Below, one piece after another: positions 28,288 to 35,897 of a DNA stretch of 35,897 nucleotides. Below the pieces are notes generated by a model, which saw nothing but the letters and a program-made list of their open reading frames with translations, was not told the origin of the DNA and did not search any database. The DNA is taken from positions 1-35,897 of the forward strand of contig JAATFD010000019.1 of assembly GCA_015655375.1 (NCBI GenBank), read 5' to 3'. Position numbers and translations under genes: made by a program. How positions within the stretch are numbered: the first letter of the stretch is position 1; the number at the start of each line of letters is the position of its first letter. Source of the stretch: Actinomycetales bacterium (lineage in GTDB: Bacteria > Actinomycetota > Actinomycetes > Actinomycetales > Actinomycetaceae).

Positions 28288-29094
28288 ATGGATTTACCGA
28301 TCGACCGCCAGTATGAGGATCTGCTCGCCCGCGTCCTCGAGCAAGGAACGCCAAAGGGCGATCGGACTGGAACCGGCACCCACTCCGTCTTCGGTGCGCA
28401 CCTGCGCTATGACCTCTCGAAGGGTTTCCCCCTCGTCACGACCAAACGAGTCCACCTCAAGTCTGTCGTCGGGGAACTCCTTTGGTTCCTGCGCGGGGAT
28501 TCCAACGTCGCGTGGCTCCAGGAGCACGGAGTACGGATCTGGAACGAATGGGCCGACGAGAATGGCGATCTCGGCCCCGTCTACGGCGTCCAATGGCGCG
28601 CGTGGAACGCCGGGGACGGACGCCACATCGACCAGATCACCCATGTCCTCGAGACTTTGAAAACCACTCCGGACTCCCGCCGCATGGTCGTCTCCGCCTG
28701 GAACGTCGGAGACCTGCCACGCATGGCGTTGGAGCCCTGCCACGCCTTCTTTCAGCTCTACGTCGCCGGCGGTCGGTTGAGCCTGCAGGTCTATCAGCGC
28801 AGCGCCGACATGTTCCTCGGTGTGCCCTTCAATCTCGCCTCCTACGCGCTCCTCACCCACATGTTCGCCCAGCAGGCAGGTTTCGACGTCGGCGACCTGA
28901 TCTGGAGCGCGGGCGACTGCCACATCTACGACAACCACCTGAGTCAGGTCCGTGAGCAGCTCTCGCGCGAGCCCTATCCCTTCCCCGCGCTTCAGCTGCA
29001 CCGGGCTTCCTCAATGTTCGACTACGGCTTCGACAACGTCGAGGTGACCGGTTATCGGCACCATTCCACGATCAAGGCCCCGGTGGCCGTGTGA
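28288..29094 (+). CDS. thyA: Thymidylate synthase
   Basis: ThyA methylates dUMP to dTMP with methylenetetrahydrofolate, producing dihydrofolate. The 268-residue protein is full length with the catalytic Cys151 in LEPCHAFFQ, the phosphate-binding Arg region [12 protein letters not shown], and [13 protein letters not shown] near the active site. ATG 28288 has AAGGA 6 nt upstream. The stop overlaps the dfrA start (GTGA), the usual thyA-dfrA arrangement in which dfrA recycles the dihydrofolate. A strong hairpin lies in its leader. Confidence 0.97.
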   Translation: MDLPIDRQYEDLLARVLEQGTPKGDRTGTGTHSVFGAHLRYDLSKGFPLVTTKRVHLKSVVGELLWFLRGDSNVAWLQEHGVRIWNEWADENGDLGPVYGVQWRAWNAGDGRHIDQITHVLETLKTTPDSRRMVVSAWNVGDLPRMALEPCHAFFQLYVAGGRLSLQVYQRSADMFLGVPFNLASYALLTHMFAQQAGFDVGDLIWSAGDCHIYDNHLSQVREQLSREPYPFPALQLHRASSMFDYGFDNVEVTGYRHHSTIKAPVAV

Positions 29095-29693
29095 AGACCG
29101 CATCCTCCTCCGGCTCGACGTCCGGACCCACCTCCGCGCGCTCCCGCGGCTCCCGCCGGCGCGGTGTCGTTCTCGCCTCGATCTGGGCCCAGGACAGGGA
29201 TCGCGTCCTCGGATCCGGCACCGGAATGTTGTGGAGTGTTCCCGCCGACTTCGCCCACTTCAAGACCTCGACGATGGGATGCCCGATTGTCATGGGCCGC
29301 TCCTCCTGGGAGGCATTGGGTGGATCGCTGCCCGGGCGCACCAACATCGTCATCACGCGGTCCCCCGGCTTTGAGGCCACCGGAGCCACCGTCGTCCATT
29401 CCCTCGATGACGCCCTCGACGAGGCCCTCCGCGCGGCCGCTGACATGAGTGCGGACACTGTCTGGATCACCGGTGGCGCCCACGTCTACGCGGAGACCAT
29501 GGACCGTGTCGACGAACTCGTCATCACCGACCTCGACCTGGACGTCGCCGCGTCCGGGCACACCGGTCTGCTGGTGCGCGCTCCCCACATCGAAGAGGCC
29601 GAATGGGCCCCCGATCGAGCCCGCTCGGACGCAGACTGGCGCCCGGCCTCCGGCGATGCACGGTGGCGTGTGACGACCTGGGTCCGCCGCTGA
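29091..29693 (+). CDS. dfrA: Dihydrofolate reductase
   Basis: This enzyme reduces the dihydrofolate produced by ThyA to tetrahydrofolate. The 200-residue protein has [14 protein letters not shown] with the catalytic acid Asp53, [13 protein letters not shown] and the NADPH-binding WITGGAHVY. About 25 Ser/Arg/Thr-rich residues precede the fold, longer than the usual 0-5. They come from starting at GTG 29091, which overlaps thyA. No later in-frame start with a ribosome binding site is apparent, so the extension may be real or a translation artefact. Confidence 0.95.
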   Translation: MKTASSSGSTSGPTSARSRGSRRRGVVLASIWAQDRDRVLGSGTGMLWSVPADFAHFKTSTMGCPIVMGRSSWEALGGSLPGRTNIVITRSPGFEATGATVVHSLDDALDEALRAAADMSADTVWITGGAHVYAETMDRVDELVITDLDLDVAASGHTGLLVRAPHIEEAEWAPDRARSDADWRPASGDARWRVTTWVRR

Positions 29694-29700
29694 GGTCCCG

Positions 29701-30957
29701 TCAGCCGGACGTCTCGACGATCTCGGGCGCCGTCAGCAGACGCGGTGCGTCCTCGATCGGACGAGGCGTCGGAATGATCGTCGACTCATCGACCCGAGAG
29801 AGCTTGCGCGCCGTGACGAACACGCGAGACTCCAACGATCCGGCGAACCGATTCCAGGACTCGACCGAACGCTGGAGGCTCGTGCGCATCTGCTCCGCGT
29901 GACCACCGAGGACCGCGAGGCGTTGGTAGAGCTCGCGCGAGATGTCGAACAGCTCCTTCGCCTCGGTGCTCATGACATCCTGCTGCCACGCATAGGAGAC
30001 GGTTCGCAACACCGACCACAGTGTCACGGGCGAGGCGAGGGCGACCCGCTTTCCGAACGCATGGTCGAGGAGTGTCGGATCGGCCTCGACGGCGGCCGCC
30101 AGCAGAGACTCGGAGGGGATGAACGCGACGACGAAGTCCGGGCTGTCCTCCAACCCCTCCCAGTAGGCTCGCTTCGCCAGCGCGTCGACGTGCCCGCGCA
30201 GGGCCTTGACGTGGGCGGACAGCAGATCTGCTCGCCGACGGCCCTCCGGCCCATCGGCATCGGCAGGAATCGACGTTGCCTCGAGGTAGGAGTCGAACGG
30301 GACCTTCGCGTCGATCGGCAAAGACCGGCCTCCAGGCAGATGGATCACCATGTCAGGCCGCCCGCGCGAGCTCTCGGCCGGGACTGTCGCCTGGACATCG
30401 AAGTCGACATGTTCGAGCAGTCCGGCCGATTCCACGATGTTGCGCAGCTGGGCCTCCCCCCACGCGCCGCGAGCCGACGTGTTGCGCAGCGCCGATTCCA
30501 GAGCGCTGGTCGTCGCCTGGAGACGCCGATCGGACTCCCGTGCGAGGCTCATCTGCTCCCCGAGCGCCCCGTACTGGATCTGGCGTTGCTGCTCCATCTC
30601 CGCCAGAGCACGTTGCATCGCGCTCAGCCGATCCCCTACCGGCGCAAGAGCCTCTAGAACACGTCCTTCGTCCTCTGACTGACGCAGATTCTCGGCGGCG
30701 CGGGTCCGGGCCTCTTCCTCTCGCGCACGGGTCTGCTCACTCAACTGACGCTCAAGCAGGCCCACCCGTTCACGCCAGTGGCCCTCAGATCGCGCCCGCT
30801 CCTGTGTCTGGCTCTCCAGACGGGCGCGCAGGCCCGCAATCTCGGCCGCGACTTCGGAACCGGCCTCGGCCCGCGAGACCCGTCCGGCGGCGATCCAGCC
30901 GAGCACACACCCCACGAGCAGCCCCACGACCACGCCCACCACGATCATCCAGTCCAT
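29701..30957 (-). CDS. rmuC: RmuC-family DNA recombination protein
   Basis: RmuC-type proteins limit recombination at inverted repeats and carry a predicted nuclease-like domain. The 418-residue protein has one membrane span (about 3-24), a long charged coiled coil (about 30-145) and the RmuC domain with ARGAWGEAQLRNIVESAGL, PIDAKVPFDSYL and FIPSESLLAAA. ATG 30957 follows the -10 box TACCCT by 6 nt with no ribosome binding site, so it is probably leaderless. It converges on dfrA (7 bp apart) and follows marR on the same strand, 46 bp away. Confidence 0.93.
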   Translation of the reverse strand: MDWMIVVGVVVGLLVGCVLGWIAAGRVSRAEAGSEVAAEIAGLRARLESQTQERARSEGHWRERVGLLERQLSEQTRAREEEARTRAAENLRQSEDEGRVLEALAPVGDRLSAMQRALAEMEQQRQIQYGALGEQMSLARESDRRLQATTSALESALRNTSARGAWGEAQLRNIVESAGLLEHVDFDVQATVPAESSRGRPDMVIHLPGGRSLPIDAKVPFDSYLEATSIPADADGPEGRRRADLLSAHVKALRGHVDALAKRAYWEGLEDSPDFVVAFIPSESLLAAAVEADPTLLDHAFGKRVALASPVTLWSVLRTVSYAWQQDVMSTEAKELFDISRELYQRLAVLGGHAEQMRTSLQRSVESWNRFAGSLESRVFVTARKLSRVDESTIIPTPRPIEDAPRLLTAPEIVETSG

Positions 30958-30963
30958 GGGGGA

Positions 30964-30969
30964 AGGGTA
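30964..30969 (-). promoter_or_regulatory. -10 box for leaderless rmuC transcript
   Basis: TACCCT lies 6 nt before the rmuC ATG; the intervening bases (TCCCCC) hold no ribosome binding site. Confidence 0.5.
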
Positions 30970-31003
30970 GGTCGCCCCATGGGCATCTGCGTCCACCTGC
31001 CGC

Positions 31004-31501
31004 TCAGTCCTCGTCGAGGGCCGCCAGCTGTCGGTCGAGAGCATGCAACGCCAACACAGCAGACCGCAAATTCTCGACCGTTGGCTCATCGAGGGCGCCG
31101 ACCGCCCCGGCGTAGAGCTGCCCCCAGGCAGCCTCGATCCGCTCCCCCTCGGTGATCGCCCGCTGCGTCGGGGTCACGCTCACGCGACGCCCGTCGGAGC
31201 GATCGGCGACCTTGCGCACCAGTCCCTCCCCGACGAGGTCGCGCACGGCGGCACTGGCGTTGCTCTGCTGGAGGACTGCCTGCAGGCTGATCTCCTGAAT
31301 GCTGACGCCCGGATGATTGACCACAACGCGCAAGACCTCTGCGGATGTCGGAGACAGGGCCGAGACACGTGCCATCTCCATCGACCGTGGCTTGAGTCGG
31401 CGGGCAAGATCGTGGATGACGACGGCGAGGTCACGCCACTCGTCCTCGTCCGGTCCCTTCGCGGCGGGTACCGGGGACTCCGCCTGTCTCGCAGCGCTCA
31501 T
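31004..31501 (-). CDS. MarR-family transcriptional regulator
   Basis: This 165-residue winged-helix regulator probably represses the divergent ABC exporter and itself. The MarR fold is clear: ALSPTSAEVLRVVVNHPG, the recognition region LQQSNASAAVRDLVGEGLV and the wing DRSDGRRVSVTPT, flanked by dimer helices. ATG 31501 lies 6 nt after TACCAT with no ribosome binding site, so the message is probably leaderless. A perfect CATATG-AATC-CATATG repeat lies 25 nt upstream, in the promoter of the exporter. The inducing ligand is unknown. Confidence 0.9.
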   Translation of the reverse strand: MSAARQAESPVPAAKGPDEDEWRDLAVVIHDLARRLKPRSMEMARVSALSPTSAEVLRVVVNHPGVSIQEISLQAVLQQSNASAAVRDLVGEGLVRKVADRSDGRRVSVTPTQRAITEGERIEAAWGQLYAGAVGALDEPTVENLRSAVLALHALDRQLAALDED

Positions 31502-31507
31502 GGCGCC

Positions 31508-31513
31508 ATGGTA
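31508..31513 (-). promoter_or_regulatory. -10 box for leaderless marR transcript
   Basis: TACCAT lies 6 nt before the marR ATG; the intervening GGCGCC offers no ribosome binding site. The CATATG repeat begins 13 bp upstream of it, within the promoter region. Confidence 0.5.
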
Positions 31514-31525
31514 GCCCGCTCATTA

Positions 31526-31541
31526 CATATGAATCCATATG
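31526..31541. promoter_or_regulatory. CATATG-AATC-CATATG operator of the MarR regulator
   Basis: Two palindromic CATATG boxes flank 4 bp in the 55-bp gap between marR and the ABC exporter. They fill the spacer between the exporter's presumed -35 (31520-31525) and -10 (TATGGT, 31543-31548). A MarR dimer bound there would block the exporter and probably marR. The binding is inferred from position and symmetry. Confidence 0.65.
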
Positions 31542-31542
31542 C

Positions 31543-31548
31543 TATGGT
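31543..31548 (+). promoter_or_regulatory. -10 box of the ABC exporter operon
   Basis: TATGGT lies 8 nt before ATG 31557 and no ribosome binding site intervenes, so this operon also looks leaderless. Its upstream side abuts the CATATG repeat. Confidence 0.5.
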
Positions 31549-31556
31549 GAACCCCG

Positions 31557-33320
31557 ATGACCTCCGAGAATCCCTCCATGCGCGTCCTCGTGTCGCGCCT
31601 AGCCCCGTCACTTCGCGAGTTCCGTCCAGCCTCCGTCGCCACCATTGTTCTGGCCGTCGTCGAGGTCCTTGCCGAGATCTCCATTCCCTTCCTGACAGCC
31701 TCCCTCATCGATCAGGGGATCGAACGCGGCGACCAGGCCCTCGTCGACAAGATGGGACTGCTCCTGGCCTGTCTGGCCATCGTTGCCCTCGCCGCAGGCA
31801 TGGGAGCTGGGCGGCTCTCAGCGCGCGCCGGCGCTGGCCTGGCCCGCAACCTGCGCTCCGATCAGTTCACTTCCATCCAGCGCTTCTCCTTCGCCAACAT
31901 CGACCGATTCTCCGAAGGCAGCCTCATCACGCGCCTAACCACCGACGTCACAAATGTCCAGATGGCTTACATGATGATCATCCGCATCGCGGTCCGGGCG
32001 CCCGCCACCCTGGTCTTCGCCCTGGTCATGTCCTTCGTCGTCGACCCGACCCTGGCGTCGGTCTTCCTCGCGGTCATTCCCTTCCTCGGCGCGGCCCTGG
32101 CGTTCATCGCACTACACGCCCATCCGATCTTCGAACGAGTCTTCCGCACCTACGACCGGCTCAACACCCAGGTCCAGGAGGACATCCGCGGGATCCGCGT
32201 CGTCAAGGCCTTTGTGCGCGGAGCCCACGAAGAGGCGGGCTTCCGCACGACGTCGGACACGATCAAGCGCGATTTCACGGCCGCCGAACGCATCCTCGCC
32301 TTCAACCAACCTGCCATGCAGCTCGCGATCTACACCTGTCTGCTGCTCGTGGCGTGGATCGGTGCCCATCAGATCGTCTCCGGAACCCTGACCACCGGGG
32401 AACTCGTCTCCGTCATCTCCTACGCCATGCAGATCCTCATCAGCCTGATGATGCTGTCCATGGTGCTCGTCATGGCCACGATCTCGCGCGCCTCCACCCA
32501 TCGCATCGGTGAGGTCCTCGTCGAGAGGCCGCTGGTGGGACCGCCCGCACAGCCCGTGACGACCGTCGTCGACGCCTCGGTGCGGTTATCCGCGGTGAAC
32601 TTCTCCTACGGGCACGCCCAGTCCGAGGACGTCCTTCACCACGTTGACCTGACGATCAGCCCCGGGCAGACCATCGGTCTGCTGGGAGGCACAGGGTCCG
32701 GCAAGTCGAGCCTGGTCCAGCTCATTCCCCGCTTGTACGACGTCACCTCCGGATCCGTCGAGGTCGGAGGGGTCGACGTACGCGACTACGACCTGGCCAC
32801 CTTGCGCGACGCCGTGGGGATCGTCCTGCAGAAGAACGTCCTCTTCGAGGGCACCGTCGCCGAGAACCTGCGCTGGGGCGATCCGGATGCCAGCGACGAG
32901 CAGCTGTGGGCGGCGGCCGACGCCGCCCAGGCCAGCGAGTTCCTCACCGCGCTTCCCGACGGCCTCGAGTCCCGTGTCGAGCAGGGAGGAATGAACTTCT
33001 CCGGCGGGCAACGTCAGCGACTGTGCGTGGCGCGCACCCTGCTCAAGCGTCCGAAAGTGCTGATTCTCGACGACTCCACCTCCGCCGTGGACACGGCCAC
33101 GGAGTCGAGGATGTCCGCCGGCCTGCGCCGAGCACTGCCCGCAACGACGACGATCATCATCGCCCAACGCGTCTCCTCCGTGCGCGACGCCGACCTGATC
33201 GTCATGCTCGCCGCCGGACGGGTCCTCGCCCAGGGCACCCATGACCACCTGATGCGGGACTGCCCAGACTATCGGGACCTGTTCCTGTCCCAGAATGCGA
33301 GGACACGCTCCGATGGCTGA
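31557..33320 (+). CDS. Heterodimeric ABC exporter, subunit with degenerate ATP site
   Basis: This 587-residue half-transporter has six membrane spans, then a nucleotide-binding domain. Walker A is GGTGSGKSS (about 376-384) and the signature FSGGQRQR is intact. The Walker B catalytic Glu is Asp506 (LILDDSTSAVD) and the H-loop His is Gln537 (IIAQRVSSV). This is the pattern of the non-hydrolysing half of heterodimeric exporters such as TM287/288 or LmrCD. The next gene supplies the complete catalytic site. It starts at a leaderless ATG and overlaps the next gene by 8 nt. With a MarR regulator beside it, drug or metabolite efflux is likely; the substrate is unknown. Confidence 0.92.
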   Translation: MTSENPSMRVLVSRLAPSLREFRPASVATIVLAVVEVLAEISIPFLTASLIDQGIERGDQALVDKMGLLLACLAIVALAAGMGAGRLSARAGAGLARNLRSDQFTSIQRFSFANIDRFSEGSLITRLTTDVTNVQMAYMMIIRIAVRAPATLVFALVMSFVVDPTLASVFLAVIPFLGAALAFIALHAHPIFERVFRTYDRLNTQVQEDIRGIRVVKAFVRGAHEEAGFRTTSDTIKRDFTAAERILAFNQPAMQLAIYTCLLLVAWIGAHQIVSGTLTTGELVSVISYAMQILISLMMLSMVLVMATISRASTHRIGEVLVERPLVGPPAQPVTTVVDASVRLSAVNFSYGHAQSEDVLHHVDLTISPGQTIGLLGGTGSGKSSLVQLIPRLYDVTSGSVEVGGVDVRDYDLATLRDAVGIVLQKNVLFEGTVAENLRWGDPDASDEQLWAAADAAQASEFLTALPDGLESRVEQGGMNFSGGQRQRLCVARTLLKRPKVLILDDSTSAVDTATESRMSAGLRRALPATTTIIIAQRVSSVRDADLIVMLAAGRVLAQGTHDHLMRDCPDYRDLFLSQNARTRSDG

Positions 33321-35205
33321 ACGGACTGGGCGCAGGTCTGTACGTCTCGACGAGGACGCCACCGCCACCCACATCATCGGGCGTCTCCTGGGCTATGTCG
33401 TGCGAGAAGGCCGATGGCGGGGACCCGTCGTCCTCGTGTGCATCCTCGTCTCCGCGGCGGCAGGGGTCGCCGGAGCCCTGTTCACCCAGGCGCTCATCGA
33501 CGACTTCATCACGCCGCTGCTGGGCCGGACCGATCCGGACTGGGGACCCCTGACGCGTGCGCTGGTCCTCATCGCCGCCGTCTACCTGGCGGGGGTCGTG
33601 ATGACGCTCGCCTACAACTGGCTGGTCGTCGCCATCGCCCAACAGGTACTGCGCCGCGTCCGCAACGAGATGTTCGCCCACATGCAGCGGCTGAGCCTGC
33701 GTTTCTTCGACACCCACAGCGCCGGCGACCTCATGAGCCGGTACACCAACGACACCGACACGCTGCGTCAGATGATCTCCCAAGCACTGCCCCAGCTCGT
33801 GTCCTCAATCGCCTCGGTCGTCGCGGTCATGGTCTCCATGATCGTGCTGAGTTGGCAGCTCACCTTGTTCGTCCTCGCCGGGGGCGCGGTCCTGCTCGCG
33901 GTGGCTCGAGCACTCATGTCGCGCTCGGGACGTTATTTCGCGCGCCAGCAGCGCTCGATCGGCGCCGTCAACGGTTTCGCCGAGGAATCCGTCAGCGGCC
34001 AACGCGTCATCAAGGTCTTCACGCACGAGCGCGCCACCCAGAAGCGCTTCGATGAACTCAACGACTCTCTCTTCGAGGACTCCGACCTCGCCAACAGCTA
34101 CGCGAACATCCTCATGCCCGCCACCGGAGGGCTCGGCAACCTGCTCTATGTGGTCGTCGCCGTCGCCGGTGGCGCCCTGGCCATCTCCGGGACGACCCCC
34201 GTGACGATCGGGGTCATCGCCGCGTTCCTCCAACTCACCCGCAGCTTCACGATGCCACTGTCCCAGATCGCCCAACAGCTCAACTCCGTGGTCATGGCCG
34301 TCGCCGGTGCCCAGCGGATCTTCGGCCTACTCGACGAGGAGCCCGAAAGCGACGAGGGCCGAGTGACCCTGGACGCCCTCGAGGTCGGCCGGAGCTCCTC
34401 CGGAGACCCGGGCACACGCCGCTGGCAGTGGACCGATCCGACCGGAATCACCTTGCCGGAACCGGTCTTCCAGCGCGGCGACGTTCGCTTCGATCAGGTC
34501 ACCTTCGGGTACGACCCCGAGAAGCCGGTCCTCCACGACATCACGCTGTTTGCGAAGCCGGGCCAGAAGATCGCCCTCGTTGGAGCCACCGGGGCAGGGA
34601 AGACGACGATCACCAATCTGTTGACACGCTTCTACGACGTCGATCGGGGCACGATCCGCATCGACGGGATCGACGTCCTGCGGATGCGCAAGGCCGACCT
34701 GCGTGCCAGTCTCGGCATCGTCCTCCAAGACACGTCGCTCTTCTCCGGTTCCGTGACTGACAACATCCGCTTCGGGCGCCTCGACGCCACCGACCAGGAG
34801 GTCCTCGCGGCCGCACGCCTCGCACATGCCGACGAGTTCATCCGCACCCTCCCCCACGGCTATGACACCGAGCTCGAGGGCACCTCGGACACCCTCTCCC
34901 AGGGACAGCGCCAGTTGCTGGCCATCGCGCGGGCCGCGATCTCCGACCCGCCCGTCATGATCCTCGACGAGGCGACGTCGAGCGTCGACACGCACACCGA
35001 GGCCCTCGTCCAGCAGGGAATGGACGCCCTGATGACGGGCCGGACGGTCTTCGTCATCGCCCATCGTCTGTCGACGATCGAGAACTCGGACGTCATCATG
35101 GTCCTCGACCACGGGCGGATCATCGAGCGCGGGAGCGATGAGGAGCTCATGGCCCGCCACGGCACGTATTACGCGCTGCGCGTGGGCACCACCGAATTGG
35201 ATTGA
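33313..35205 (+). CDS. Heterodimeric ABC exporter, catalytic subunit
   Basis: This 630-residue partner half-transporter has six spans and a long linker (about 345-395, LEVGRSSSGDPGTRRWQW) before its ATPase domain. Walker A is GATGAGKTT (from 424), Walker B has the catalytic Glu553 (MILDEATSSVD) and the H-loop is His584 (VIAHRLSTI). Its signature is altered to LSQGQ. In the dimer, that signature faces the degenerate site of the other subunit, while this subunit's good Walker B faces the other's intact FSGGQ. That gives one active and one degenerate site. ATG 33313 has AGGAC 9 nt upstream and overlaps the previous gene. An ATG at 33295 would add six residues without a ribosome binding site. Confidence 0.92.
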   Translation: MAERTGRRSVRLDEDATATHIIGRLLGYVVREGRWRGPVVLVCILVSAAAGVAGALFTQALIDDFITPLLGRTDPDWGPLTRALVLIAAVYLAGVVMTLAYNWLVVAIAQQVLRRVRNEMFAHMQRLSLRFFDTHSAGDLMSRYTNDTDTLRQMISQALPQLVSSIASVVAVMVSMIVLSWQLTLFVLAGGAVLLAVARALMSRSGRYFARQQRSIGAVNGFAEESVSGQRVIKVFTHERATQKRFDELNDSLFEDSDLANSYANILMPATGGLGNLLYVVVAVAGGALAISGTTPVTIGVIAAFLQLTRSFTMPLSQIAQQLNSVVMAVAGAQRIFGLLDEEPESDEGRVTLDALEVGRSSSGDPGTRRWQWTDPTGITLPEPVFQRGDVRFDQVTFGYDPEKPVLHDITLFAKPGQKIALVGATGAGKTTITNLLTRFYDVDRGTIRIDGIDVLRMRKADLRASLGIVLQDTSLFSGSVTDNIRFGRLDATDQEVLAAARLAHADEFIRTLPHGYDTELEGTSDTLSQGQRQLLAIARAAISDPPVMILDEATSSVDTHTEALVQQGMDALMTGRTVFVIAHRLSTIENSDVIMVLDHGRIIERGSDEELMARHGTYYALRVGTTELD

Positions 35206-35211
35206 CAGGCC

Positions 35212-35227
35212 GGGGACGAAGGTCCCC
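35212..35227 (+). terminator. Small hairpin after the ABC exporter
   Basis: GGGGAC-gaag-GTCCCC is a 6-bp stem with a tetraloop, 6 nt past the exporter stop. There is no T tract; termination is plausible. Confidence 0.4.
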
Positions 35228-35320
35228 CATTCGCCTCCGACACCGCGGTGCCGGGCACTCCGCAGCCCGTCCGGACACGGCCCTCGCACGAGGTCGGCCA
35301 CACGCACCGATTCGCGCTTC

Positions 35321-35338
35321 TACGCTGTCGGTGACAGC
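35321..35338 (+). promoter_or_regulatory. Possible hppA -10 box and palindrome
   Basis: TACGCT (35321-35326) fits TANNNT and overlaps a 6-bp palindrome GCTGTC-ggt-GACAGC (35324-35338) about 27 nt before the hppA start. No -35 box is recognised. A promoter with an overlapping operator is possible. Confidence 0.3.
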
Positions 35339-35364
35339 ACTGACGCTCGACCTTTCGAGGACCC

Positions 35365-35897
35365 ATGGCCTTCACCGCCCCTGGCTGCTCCCCGGCCAGA
35401 ACCAGTTCCCAGTTCTCTCCCTCCACCGCCAGTAGCCGCCCACCGCGATGCCGGATTCGCACCGCCTGTTCCCTGACGGTTGCGACCGTCCTCCTCGCCG
35501 GATGCTCCGCGGGCCGGGACTCCACCCAGGAGCAGACCCACGGCGGGGAGGCCTCCCTGCGGCTGCCCGATCTGTCCCAGGCGCACCTGGCCATCGGCCT
35601 GTCGGGGCGAGGCCTGCTCCTGGCCAGCCTGGTCGTGTGTCTGCTCGGACTGGGCTTCGGCCTGTGGACCTGCTTGCGCCTCAAACAGCTGCCGGTCCAT
35701 GCCACGATGCGCGCGGTCAGTGAGCTGATCTATTCGACGTGTCGGACCTATCTGGTCAAGCAGGGCCGCTTCCTCCTGATCCTATGGGTCTTCATCACCG
35801 CGGTCGTCCTTGTCTACTACAAGGCCCTCGTCGGCTTCTCCTGGGGCCGGGTCCTGACGATCGTCGCCTTCAGTTTGCTCGGGATGGCCGGATCCTA
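35365..35897 (+). CDS. hppA: Membrane-bound proton/sodium pyrophosphatase (partial)
   Basis: The gene runs off the right edge; 177 residues are visible. The family start (LASLVVCLLGLGFGLWTC, LKQLPVHATMRAVSELIYSTCRTYLVKQGRF, LILWVFITAVVLVYY, LLGMAGS) identifies an ion-pumping pyrophosphatase, which couples PPi hydrolysis to H+ or Na+ export. About 70 residues precede the first pump helix. They contain a basic stretch, a hydrophobic segment and LLAGC (Cys47), like a lipoprotein signal peptide, then a polar linker ending LRLPDLSQ. I recall such extensions from related actinobacteria. ATG 35365 has AGGAC just upstream. H+ versus Na+ specificity depends on residues outside the window. Confidence 0.88.
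   Translation, partial: MAFTAPGCSPARTSSQFSPSTASSRPPRCRIRTACSLTVATVLLAGCSAGRDSTQEQTHGGEASLRLPDLSQAHLAIGLSGRGLLLASLVVCLLGLGFGLWTCLRLKQLPVHATMRAVSELIYSTCRTYLVKQGRFLLILWVFITAVVLVYYKALVGFSWGRVLTIVAFSLLGMAGS

Overview
The window is high-GC DNA from an actinobacterium, most likely of the Actinomycetaceae (Actinomyces/Schaalia type). The evidence is a WhiB1-type regulator next to a PdtaS-type kinase, GatCAB, an enlarged LigA, an N-terminally extended H+-pyrophosphatase, and many genes that appear to be leaderless: a TANNNT -10 box lies 6-8 nt before the start codon with no Shine-Dalgarno sequence. The genus is an inference. I saw no insertion sequences, phage genes, tRNAs or CRISPR arrays.

Left edge (1-366): on the minus strand this looks like the promoter, boxA and T/G-rich leader of an rRNA operon whose 16S gene would lie just outside the window. 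An NAD(P)-dependent malic enzyme follows (367-1794, minus).

Sugar-uptake block (1.9-13.1 kb): there are two related CUT2 systems. The first is partial: a permease (minus) diverges from a ROK regulator and a single-domain ATPase (plus), and it has no binding protein. A perfect bidirectional terminator separates it from a complete ChvE-GguAB-type operon (ATPase, permease, lipoprotein; minus). Next comes a CUT1 operon (lipoprotein, two permeases; minus) without its own ATPase. Two of its three genes carry apparent single-base frameshifts.

Housekeeping and envelope block (13.4-20.6 kb): the gatCAB operon (minus) ends at a hairpin plus T tract. A divergent phospholipase D-family (cardiolipin synthase-like) gene converges on ligA, whose C-terminal half carries an extra polar insertion.

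Signalling block (20.8-28.2 kb): a large FHA-FtsK/EccC-like ATPase without other type VII genes, whiB1, convergent pdtaS, then a DUF2505 protein, an OsmC-family protein and an EcsC-like protein.

Folate and export block (28.2-35.9 kb): thyA and dfrA overlap in an operon. rmuC (minus) follows. A MarR regulator diverges from a two-gene heterodimeric ABC exporter, with a perfect CATATG repeat inside the exporter promoter. The window ends within hppA, a membrane pyrophosphatase.

No entirely new system stands out. The most unusual items are the orphan FHA-EccC-like ATPase, the paired partial and complete CUT2 systems, the leaderless promoter pattern, and the twice-frameshifted CUT1 operon.
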